Assembly: GCA_036338025.1 (NCBI GenBank)
Contig: JAYZDB010000288.1
Coordinates: 1 to 15,954 of the forward strand
DNA length: 15,954 bases
Direction of reading: 5' to 3'
Source: JAYZDB01 sp036338025
GTDB lineage: Bacteria; Planctomycetota; UBA1135; UBA2386
Within the stretch, counting starts at the first letter, position 1, and each line of letters opens with the position of its first letter. The translations under genes were made by a program, and so were the position numbers. The notes beneath the pieces are model-generated. The model was given only the letters and a program-made list of their open reading frames with translations. It did not search any database and was not told the DNA's origin. Positions 7,185-13,389 of the stretch are shown in pieces.

Positions 7185-7805
7185 TCAGGTCTCCGTGCCG
7201 TTGAATTGGCACATCAAGTTTTGGAAATCTCCGCCAGCAAGCCAATCCAGACAGGCATCGGCAGCACAGGCGAGTTTCGGAGCCAGAACCTCCCGCTCCT
7301 CAGTCGAAAAGGGAGCGAGAACGTGGTCCACCGAAGTGGTCTCCACAGATTCACCAATACCGAGACGGAGACGGGGATACTCGTCGGTAGTCAGCGCGGA
7401 CTCGATGGAACGAAGTCCGTTGTGACCACCAGAGCTCCCCGACGGTCGCACTCGAATGCGACCCAGCGGTAGGTTCAGGTCATCCACGACAACAAAGAGC
7501 GACTCCGGCGTGAGTTCGGCCACCCTCAGGAGTGGACCGGCGACATCACCGGACAGATTCACGTAGGTCAGCGGCTTGACGAGCAGGAACTTCTGTCCCA
7601 GCTGGTTCAATCCACTGGCCACCTGCGCCTTGACCTTGCCACCGAAGAGCCTCTGTCCCGTCGGGGACTTCCGCTCCAGTCGTTGGAAGCTCAAGCCGAG
7701 CCGATTCGCCAGCAGGTCCAAGACCATGAACCCGACATTGTGTCGAGTCTCGTGATACTCAGGACCGGGATTTCCGATACCGAGAAGGACTCGTTGCCAG
7801 TCCAC
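7185..7805 (-). CDS. pth: Peptidyl-tRNA hydrolase
   Basis: Pth cleaves the ester bond of peptidyl-tRNAs released from stalled ribosomes so that the tRNA can be reused. The 206 residues carry the active-site residues of the bacterial family: N12 in GIGNPGPEY, H22 in ETRHNVGF, N83 in KPLTYVNLSG (most homologues have Met-Asn, here Val-Asn), D108 in VVVDDLNLPLG, and H128-N129 in SGGHNGLRSI. The start is GTG at 7805, preceded by AGGAGA at a 9-nt spacing, and it gives a normal N-terminus (VLLGIGNPG). It follows rplY after a 118-bp spacer and its stop lies 3 bp from the rpsF start. The C-terminal extension past about residue 190 is short and ordinary. Confidence 0.97.
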   Translation of the reverse strand: MDWQRVLLGIGNPGPEYHETRHNVGFMVLDLLANRLGLSFQRLERKSPTGQRLFGGKVKAQVASGLNQLGQKFLLVKPLTYVNLSGDVAGPLLRVAELTPESLFVVVDDLNLPLGRIRVRPSGSSGGHNGLRSIESALTTDEYPRLRLGIGESVETTSVDHVLAPFSTEEREVLAPKLACAADACLDWLAGGDFQNLMCQFNGTET

Positions 7806-7838
7806 GGGAAAGATCTCCTGGGGAAACGGGCGGGGGAG

Positions 7839-7909
7839 GTTATCGGCTGCCCTCCATCAGGCAAGCCTTATTTGCAGCCAACGCAAGTACGGTGAACCGA
7901 GCCGATAAC
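7839..7909 (-). promoter_or_regulatory. Structured spacer between rplY and pth
   Basis: A perfect 10-bp inverted repeat (gttatcggct at 7839-7848; agccgataac at 7900-7909) can close a 51-nt loop. Inside the loop, on the transcript strand, smaller hairpins are possible: CGG-UUCA-CCG (7890-7899), immediately next to the closing stem, and UUGC/GCAA (7872-7886). There is no U-run, so it does not look like a simple intrinsic terminator. It lies 15 nt downstream of the rplY stop and about 34 nt before the pth start. A regulatory leader or RNA-processing site is an inference. Confidence 0.45.
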
Positions 7910-7923
7910 GCAAACCCGGCCCC

Positions 7924-8601
7924 CTAGCCAGCATCATCCGAACCCTTGCCGGCATCAGCCGAGCCCTTGCCCGCGTCAGTGGAATCCGCGCCGGGATCAT
8001 CCGGATCCGTAGCAGAGTCATCCGCTGGTGTATCAGGTTCCTCTGGCGGCAGTTCGGCCTTCGGATCCAAGAGCCGGATGACGACCTTGTCCTCGGGCAT
8101 TTCCAGCGTCACGCCTTCGGGTAGTTCCACTTCCTTGGCGAGAATCTTGTCGCCGATTTCCAGATGCGCGACCGTGATTTCGACTTCGTCCGGAACGCTG
8201 TCCGGCATGCAAGACAGGTTGAGCGCCTTCACATCCAGGACCAGGCGTGCACCCGCAGCAGCTCCCGAAGGGTGCCCGACGGTAGCGATCCGTATTTCCA
8301 TCTTCAGCGGTTCGTCCATCTTGATCCGCTGAAAGTCGAGGTGAAGCGGTTCATCCGTAAGGCAATCCCACTGCACAGACTTGAGGAAGCTCGGGTGTTC
8401 CTTGCCGCCGAGTTCAAGATTGTAGACCCGTAGGCGGTGCGTGAGGTGGCGCTTCACGGAGTCGTAGTCTGCCTGCAGACTGACCGACTCGCCTTTGCCG
8501 CCATATAGGACCATGGGGATTTTACCGGTATCGCGAAGTTGGCGGACGGCGTTGGTTCCTTTGACGCTGCGCTCTTCGACCGGGAGAGTTGCTACTTCCA
8601 T
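7924..8601 (-). CDS. rplY: 50S ribosomal protein L25 (CTC form) with acidic C-terminal tail
   Basis: This is a two-domain L25/TL5/CTC protein that binds 5S rRNA. The N-terminal L25 domain spans about residues 1-92 (TNAVRQLRDTGKIPMVLYG and the HLDFQRI signature at 87-93), followed by the CTC beta domain (about 93-178). The final 45 or so residues are a Pro/Asp/Gly/Ser tail ending in near-repeats of DAGKGS. ATG at 8601 has GAGG 8 nt upstream. It starts 42 bp after prs and precedes pth, the conserved bacterial order prs-ctc-pth. CTC proteins are often described as stress-linked, but nothing here shows stress control. Confidence 0.95.
   Translation of the reverse strand: MEVATLPVEERSVKGTNAVRQLRDTGKIPMVLYGGKGESVSLQADYDSVKRHLTHRLRVYNLELGGKEHPSFLKSVQWDCLTDEPLHLDFQRIKMDEPLKMEIRIATVGHPSGAAAGARLVLDVKALNLSCMPDSVPDEVEITVAHLEIGDKILAKEVELPEGVTLEMPEDKVVIRLLDPKAELPPEEPDTPADDSATDPDDPGADSTDAGKGSADAGKGSDDAG
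7928..7969 (-). repeat. Two 21-bp tandem units in the rplY tail
   Basis: Two adjacent 21-bp units (7928-7948 and 7949-7969) differ at only a few bases, and a decayed third unit begins at 7970. On the coding strand they encode heptapeptides of the form GKGSxDA. Like the rpsF repeat, the unit is in frame and its copy number could vary without disrupting the protein. Confidence 0.75.
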
Positions 8602-8643
8602 TTCAATTGCCTCGATATGCGTTGATTCCAGGGAGGAGGAGGG

Positions 8644-9588
8644 TCAGTCGTTGCCAAACAGGATACTGACGCTCTCGCTCCGGTGAATGCGATCGATCGC
8701 GCGCGCCAACAACGGAGCCAGCGACACAATCTTGAGTTTCTCGACCTCGCCATCCTGCATAGGGATGCTGTCCGAGAAGATGATCTGCTCGACGGGAGCA
8801 GTGTTGAGTTTCTCGACCGCCTGGCCACACAGCACGCCGTGGGTCGCGATGATGTAGATCTTCTCGGCGGCCTTCTCTTTCAGGATGCGGCAGGCATCGG
8901 TAATCGAGCCGGCAGTGCTGACCATGTCATCCACCATGATGACGTTACGCCCCTTGACATCACCCACGACATTTTCGGCAGTGACCTTGTCGCCGCTGAT
9001 ACGCCGCTTGTCGACGATGGCAATCTCAGCCCCCAGACCCTTGGCATAGCCGCGCGCCAACTTCACGCCACCGACGTCGGGTGACACGATCACGGGGTTT
9101 TCGACTCCAAGCGATTCCACGTGCTCCATGAAGGAATGGCGTGCGTAGAGGTGATCGGTCGGGATGTCGAAGAAACCCTGGATCTGGGCAGCGTGCAGGT
9201 CAACCGCGACCACGCGATCGGCGCCAGCCTTGACGATCAGGTTGGCGGCGAGCTTGGCGGTGATCGGGACACGCCCCTCGTCCTTGCGATCCTTGCGGGC
9301 ATAGCCGTAGTACGGCATCACGGCAGTGATTCGATCGGCCGAACTGCGCCGCAAGCAGTCGATGAACACGAGAAGCTCCATGAGGTTCTCGTTGACTGGC
9401 GGACAAGTCGGCTGCACCACGAAGACGTCAGCGCCACGCACGTCGCATTCGATCTTGAGGTCGATCTCACCATCAGGGAAGCGCTCACAGGTTGCCTCCC
9501 CATGTGGCACACCGAGGTGAGAACAGATATCGCGCGCCAACCGGGGGTGAGCGTTGCCGGAAAAGATACGGATACGATCAGGGTTCAT
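8644..9588 (-). CDS. prs: Ribose-phosphate pyrophosphokinase (PRPP synthetase)
   Basis: Prs makes 5-phosphoribosyl 1-pyrophosphate from ribose 5-phosphate and ATP, the precursor for purines, pyrimidines, NAD, histidine and tryptophan. The 314 residues are full length for class I. Motifs seen are ERFPDGE (35-41), PYYGYARKDRK (92-102), the DLHAAQIQGFFD metal and ribose-5-phosphate region (130-141), SPDVGG (169-174), and the PRPP-binding loop VIMVDDMVSTAGS (216-228). The ATG at 9588 overlaps the glmU stop by 4 bp (ATGA), which implies translational coupling. It is followed by rplY after 42 bp. Confidence 0.98.
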   Translation of the reverse strand: MNPDRIRIFSGNAHPRLARDICSHLGVPHGEATCERFPDGEIDLKIECDVRGADVFVVQPTCPPVNENLMELLVFIDCLRRSSADRITAVMPYYGYARKDRKDEGRVPITAKLAANLIVKAGADRVVAVDLHAAQIQGFFDIPTDHLYARHSFMEHVESLGVENPVIVSPDVGGVKLARGYAKGLGAEIAIVDKRRISGDKVTAENVVGDVKGRNVIMVDDMVSTAGSITDACRILKEKAAEKIYIIATHGVLCGQAVEKLNTAPVEQIIFSDSIPMQDGEVEKLKIVSLAPLLARAIDRIHRSESVSILFGND

Positions 9589-10889
9589 GATTCACCGCCT
9601 GCGGGTGGACCTTCGGTGGTCGCTTGCTGGGGTTTCCGACCAGATAGCGGCTTCGCGGGTACGCCGACGAATACCTCACCATCTGCTATCGATGTGTTCT
9701 TGGTGACAACGGCACCGGCTCCTGTCATCGACTTGCCGCCCATGCTACACGGCGCGACCAACACCGTTCCGCTACCGACAAATGCACCATCCCCGACCAT
9801 CGTAGGATGCTTGCTGGTGCCGTCATAGTTGGCGGTGATGGTACCAGCGCCGATGTTGGTGCCTTCGCCGATCGTCGCATCGCCCAGATAGGTCAGGTGC
9901 TTGGCCTTGCTAGCCTTGCCGATAAAGGTCTTTTTGCACTCGACGAAGTTGCCGACCTCGACGCCATCATCAAGGAAGGTACCAACCCGTAAGCGCGAGA
10001 AGGGCCCGATCTCACAATCACTGCCGATCGTGACGCCGCTGCTGATGATGGTACAGGGGAGAATACGGGTGTTTCGACCAATGCTGACGTCCTGGTCGAT
10101 GTACGTTGTCGCGGGGTCTTCGATGAAGACACCATTCTCGAGGTGCTTGAGCAGAATGCGCTCCTGCATTATCTGGCGGACGTGGCAGAGATCGGTTAGC
10201 GAGTTGACTCCTGCAACCTCATCGAGGCTATCCGCCGGAACCGCGTTGACGACTTCGCCGCGCTCGATGAACCAACCCATCGTGTCCGTGATGTAGAGTT
10301 CGTTTTGAGAATTGTCAGCTTGCAACGCAGCCAGCGCATCCGGCAATCGTTCGGAGTCAAAACAGTAGGCTCCGGCGTTGAACTCCTCGATCTCGAGTTC
10401 TTCAGTGGAGCAGTCCTTTTGTTCGCGCACTCCGAGCACCTGGCCTTCACCACCACGCAGCACCCGGCCCATGCCCTCAGGCGGGGAGTCGAAGGCAGTG
10501 AGGAAGCTCATCGCTCCGCTACCGCGCGAGCTGCGGAGATTGCGGAGGGTCTGTTCCGCGACCAAGGGTATGTCACCGTAGACCACGAGGATGTCGCCCT
10601 CGAAACCCTCCAGCGCCTGCATCCCGGCCTGCACCGCGTGACCGGTACCGCGGGGTTCACCCTGGTCGACGGTCTCCAGTCCTTCGATGCCGCGTAAACT
10701 CTGCTCCACCTGTTCCTTGCCGTGGTGCACAACCACCACGACCCGGTCTGGCTGGAGTCCGTCCACGGTGCCGAGAACGGTACCCAGGAGGGTGCTTCCG
10801 CAAAGCGGCAGCAGGACCTTGGGACAGGCCGTCTTGGTACGCGTGCCCACGCCAGCGGCGAGGACAATGACTGCTATGGGTCTGGACAT
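9585..10889 (-). CDS. glmU: Bifunctional UDP-GlcNAc pyrophosphorylase / glucosamine-1-phosphate acetyltransferase
   Basis: GlmU acetylates glucosamine 1-phosphate and couples it to UTP, giving UDP-N-acetylglucosamine for peptidoglycan and lipopolysaccharide. The N-terminal nucleotidyltransferase domain has LAAGVGTRTKTACPKVLLPL (10-29), a GTGHA substrate motif (81-85) and YGD (104-106). From about residue 250 a left-handed beta-helix of hexapeptide repeats follows, with KAKHLTYLGDA (328-338; H331 corresponds to the catalytic histidine) and NIGAGTITANYDG (345-357). Length is 434 residues, slightly shorter than the E. coli enzyme (456), mainly at the C-terminus. ATG at 10889; the ribosome-binding site is weak. 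It is the first gene of the long minus-strand array and lies behind a good promoter. Confidence 0.97.
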   Translation of the reverse strand: MSRPIAVIVLAAGVGTRTKTACPKVLLPLCGSTLLGTVLGTVDGLQPDRVVVVVHHGKEQVEQSLRGIEGLETVDQGEPRGTGHAVQAGMQALEGFEGDILVVYGDIPLVAEQTLRNLRSSRGSGAMSFLTAFDSPPEGMGRVLRGGEGQVLGVREQKDCSTEELEIEEFNAGAYCFDSERLPDALAALQADNSQNELYITDTMGWFIERGEVVNAVPADSLDEVAGVNSLTDLCHVRQIMQERILLKHLENGVFIEDPATTYIDQDVSIGRNTRILPCTIISSGVTIGSDCEIGPFSRLRVGTFLDDGVEVGNFVECKKTFIGKASKAKHLTYLGDATIGEGTNIGAGTITANYDGTSKHPTMVGDGAFVGSGTVLVAPCSMGGKSMTGAGAVVTKNTSIADGEVFVGVPAKPLSGRKPQQATTEGPPAGGES

Positions 10890-10933
10890 CCGTTCCGATT
10901 CGATCCGCCATCGGGTCAGCGGGAGGGGCGAGA

Positions 10934-10962
10934 ATTGTGCTGAGACGACCCCGAAGGGTCAA
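10934..10962 (-). promoter_or_regulatory. Sigma70-type promoter upstream of glmU
   Basis: On the minus strand TTGACC (10957-10962) and CACAAT (10934-10939) are separated by exactly 17 bp, 5/6 and 4/6 matches to the consensus. Transcription would start near 10927 and give a leader of about 38 nt before the glmU ATG. A perfect GACCC-TTCG-GGGTC dyad (10947-10960) overlaps the -35 box and the spacer; it could be an operator or, in read-through RNA from the upstream glycosyltransferase gene, a UUCG-capped hairpin. Confidence 0.6.
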
Positions 10963-11090
10963 GCCTGCGGCCGTTCTAATACCGCTGACAGACACTCAGG
11001 CTCAGCGAGCCTGGTGGGCGATGAGAGAGTTTCGATGGGCCACATCCTATTCGGGCTTCCGGAAATTGGCCAATTCCACCCGCACAGCGG

Positions 11091-12347
11091 TCAGCCAAGC
11101 AGGTCGAGTAGAGGGGCAAAACTGCGGTCCGGGGAGAACTCTTCGGCAGCGGGGAGGTCGGCGGGGCGACCATCGAGAAGCGTCCGGAGCGTCGCGGCGA
11201 CCGCATCCTGCACACCGTAGGGGTGGCACCAGGCAGCACCCGTCGTCCGCTCGACCATCGCAGCGGCCTCGCCGGGATAGCCGATGAACAACACCGGTCG
11301 GCGAGCCATAAGGTAGTCACAGAGTTTGCCAGGAACGAACACGGCGTCGTCAGCCTCACCACCATTGACCAGGATCAGCGCGTCCATCGCCTGCATGGTG
11401 CGCTGGGCCTCGGCGTACGGCAGGTAGTCGTGACGGACCACCAGTTCGCGTACCCCGGCCTCCACCCGTTCGAGATCAGCTTCCAGGAGACTCGCAGAGG
11501 TGTGCGGGTCACAGTAGACGTGCAGTCGCAGCTGTTGCCGGTCGGGCGCCGCCATCACCTCGAGAGCTTGCAGGACGGGCAACAAGCGACGGCGAGGAAA
11601 CAAGGTGCCAAAAAATCCCAGGTGAATACCAGCGCCCATGTCCGGCGGTGGCAGCGTACTGCCGATCGCGGTCGCCAACTCGAAGTCGGCGGCGTTTGGC
11701 ATCACCTTGACCTCGAGCCCGTCGATCGCACCGACTTCGGCGGTGAATCGTTCGCGGGCCTGCCCGGTAGTGACGAACAGACAGTTGGCGTAGCCGAGCA
11801 TCGCCCGTTCAAGTTCGAGGATGCGCTGGGCCTGCCGGGGGTTGGCACGCGGATTCCAGGGATTGCCGCTCAGCAGATCGCGATAGTCAACGTAGATCGG
11901 CAGGTCAGGGAATGCTCCCCGAAGCACCGGCAGCGCCAGGATCTGGTTGTGCGGACTGCAACACATCAAGACCGCATCTAGCTGGTTGTCGCGAACGATC
12001 GCCGGCAAGCGTTTCTTGAGCTGCCTGGCCCAGGAGATGAAGCTGTCCGGGTAGCGGAACCGTCGCGGCATGTGCCACGCCAGGTTGCGGAGGATCTTCT
12101 CCCACAAGTTGTCGGCAGCCGGCTTCGTGTTCAGGGCCTGGCCATCGATACCGTGCTGCACAACGCCTTGCGGGATCCACGCAGCAAGACTGTTGTCCAG
12201 ACTGGCGGCCGGCAAGCGGGCCGGGTCCGCCGACACCCAGTGCACCTGATGTCCGGCCTTCAACAACGCCCCTGTCATGCGCAACACGCGGTGCGAAGCG
12301 ATAGCCGGTTGTGGCGGTGAGTAGTAGCAGACGATCGCGACGCGCAT
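11091..12347 (-). CDS. Glycosyltransferase, GT-B fold, family 4-like
   Basis: 418 residues, predicted to transfer a sugar from a nucleotide-sugar donor, probably in surface polysaccharide synthesis. The N-terminal Rossmann domain starts with MRVAIVCYYSPPQPAIASHR, typical of GT4-like enzymes; the middle has YVDYRDLLSGNPW, similar to the 'DxRDxW' segment of the family; the C-terminal domain carries LGFFGTLFPRRR, a region near VFVPGKLCDYLMARRPVLF with the usual Lys and Tyr, and a final GT-B helix region. The frame is open 74 codons further upstream, but the ATG at 12347 was chosen because it begins exactly at the conserved first beta strand. No strong Shine-Dalgarno sequence is seen. Acceptor and donor cannot be told. 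It is separated from glmU by about 200 bp containing the glmU promoter, so it is probably a separate unit. Confidence 0.85.
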   Translation of the reverse strand: MRVAIVCYYSPPQPAIASHRVLRMTGALLKAGHQVHWVSADPARLPAASLDNSLAAWIPQGVVQHGIDGQALNTKPAADNLWEKILRNLAWHMPRRFRYPDSFISWARQLKKRLPAIVRDNQLDAVLMCCSPHNQILALPVLRGAFPDLPIYVDYRDLLSGNPWNPRANPRQAQRILELERAMLGYANCLFVTTGQARERFTAEVGAIDGLEVKVMPNAADFELATAIGSTLPPPDMGAGIHLGFFGTLFPRRRLLPVLQALEVMAAPDRQQLRLHVYCDPHTSASLLEADLERVEAGVRELVVRHDYLPYAEAQRTMQAMDALILVNGGEADDAVFVPGKLCDYLMARRPVLFIGYPGEAAAMVERTTGAAWCHPYGVQDAVAATLRTLLDGRPADLPAAEEFSPDRSFAPLLDLLG

Positions 12348-12370
12348 GAAAGCACTGGCAGGGTACCTCG

Positions 12371-12590
12371 TCAGAGGCGCGAGTTCACGCCGCGAATCCG
12401 CTCGCCGAGTGGATCGCGTCGCAACGCGCGGATCCCCAGCCCCTCCAAGCCCATCGCCGTCAGACCCAGTTGGCGGATCTACGGGCATTCCGTGCAACTC
12501 GCCGGAAACCTGAATTTCCCGCCATGGCAGGCGGCAGAGCAGTCCGTAGCCGAGACTGGCAGCCGCCAAGACCCATCGACTGCGGACCGG
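12371..12590 (-). pseudogene. Possible frameshifted 3' remnant of a lost gene
   Basis: Two minus-strand reading frames look protein-like end to end. The first (about 12590 down to 12455) reads like SRWVLAAASLGYGLLCRLPW and continues to HGMPVD; the second (from about 12472 down to a TGA at 12371-12373) reads IRQLGLTAMGLEGLGIRALR and ends GERIRGVNSRL. The apparent shift is at about 12470. The stop falls 23 bp before the glycosyltransferase start, normal operon spacing, and third positions are GC-rich. No function can be recognised; it may be chance open frame in GC-rich DNA. Confidence 0.25.
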
Positions 12591-12631
12591 ACGCTGGCCC
12601 GAGACGGATCAGCCGACCCGTACACACGAAA

Positions 12632-12659
12632 GCGTGCAACCGCCAGAGCCATTGCACGC
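12632..12659 (-). terminator. Terminator-like hairpin after the small secreted protein gene
   Basis: A perfect 8-bp inverted repeat (gcgtgcaa at 12632-12639, ttgcacgc at 12652-12659) with a 12-nt loop begins 23 nt after the minus-strand stop at 12683. In the transcript direction it is followed by a short T-rich stretch (TTTCGTGTGT). Position and shape suit transcription termination, although the T-tract is weak. Confidence 0.55.
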
Positions 12660-12682
12660 CTCGCTTGGATTTGGGTCGGTCC

Positions 12683-13123
12683 CTACTGGATCGTGACCGA
12701 CAAGGCGCCGTGCAAGTGGATGCACCCGTTCGGACGAACGGCCCGGATCGCACCCGACTGGGCGCAGAACTTCGCGCCGATGAGGCTGCGATCGTTGGGA
12801 ATCTGGAATCGGGCAGCGGTCTGGAACAGGACGACCAAGGGCCTGCATTCCAACTTGCAACCACGGGTACAAGCCGGCGGAGTCGGCAGCGTCAGGTTCG
12901 CACCGCCGACGCCGAAGAGCAGGAAGGGCTTGCTGGTGCGGGTACGAAGCGGAGCAACAATGACGCCAAAACCCTGACCGATGGTCGGCGACCCTGTGGT
13001 GCTGGGATAGGCGGCGTTCAGGCAGCCAGTCCCGCGGATCTTCACCACCTGAGCATCGGCGGTGGTGGTCAAAGCAGTGGCGGTGACCAGGAGGAGGGTG
13101 GCGGAAAGAAGTGTACGAAGCAT
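12683..13123 (-). CDS. Small secreted Cys-rich protein, planctomycete-type beta domain
   Basis: 146 residues. A clear signal peptide (MLRTLLSATLLLVTATALTT, cleavage probably after ADA24 or Q25) predicts export. The mature part has six cysteines (34, 85, 89, 93, 120, 134). The order of landmarks, GTGC (31-34), SPTIGQGFGV (45-54), LLFGVGGANLTLP (68-80), a Cys group, IPNDRSLIGAKFCAQ (108-122) and a final LSVTIQ, matches from memory a C-terminal domain repeated across many secreted proteins of Poly30-like planctomycetes ('GxGC...IPNDPxLxG..F.xQ...SNG..VTIG'). Here it stands alone. ATG at 13123 has AGAGG 5 nt upstream. It may be a carbohydrate- or surface-binding module; function is not known. Divergent from the TMTC-like gene. 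Confidence 0.72.
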   Translation of the reverse strand: MLRTLLSATLLLVTATALTTTADAQVVKIRGTGCLNAAYPSTTGSPTIGQGFGVIVAPLRTRTSKPFLLFGVGGANLTLPTPPACTRGCKLECRPLVVLFQTAARFQIPNDRSLIGAKFCAQSGAIRAVRPNGCIHLHGALSVTIQ

Positions 13124-13389
13124 TGGAACCTCTCTTACGGGCTAGAATGAATGTCCGGGGGCGGCCCGTTGGTGTCGAACTCGCCGCCGGCCGACGGGTT
13201 TTCTTTGCGCTACCGGCGAAACCGGGCAGCAGCCAGTCGGGCATGTTTCCTTCCCACCGGGACTAGCGTGAAATCAGAAAACCGGCCGAGGCGAACCCAC
13301 GAGTTGGAGCGTAAGATCATCCCCGGTCACAACGTCGGGCGGTTTTCCCAAGTGTGTTACCGGCCATCGAAGCCGTGCCCTTCCTGAGG
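13124..13389. other. Divergent intergenic region (266 bp)
   Basis: This spacer separates the start of the small secreted protein gene (minus) from that of the TMTC-like gene (plus), so it should hold both promoters. I see no convincing paired -35/-10 boxes and no credible small gene. It contains an alternative GTG start for the plus-strand gene at 13354. Confidence 0.5.

Larger units (their letters stand above)
12348..12682. other. 335-bp stretch without an intact gene
   Basis: No complete gene with a plausible start was found on either strand between the glycosyltransferase start and the stop of the small secreted protein gene. It contains a terminator-like hairpin (12632-12659) and a possible frameshifted gene remnant on the minus strand (about 12371-12590). 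It must also hold any promoter for the glycosyltransferase, but I see no convincing -35/-10 pair. Confidence 0.6.

Noticed and set aside
12348..12569. N-terminal extension of the glycosyltransferase by 74 codons
   Set aside because: The conserved GT-B fold begins exactly at the ATG at 12347; the upstream stretch is not part of the family domain.
12470..13150. 226-codon plus-strand frame over the secreted protein gene
   Set aside because: The minus-strand gene has a signal peptide, ribosome-binding site and terminator; the plus-strand product shows no domain.
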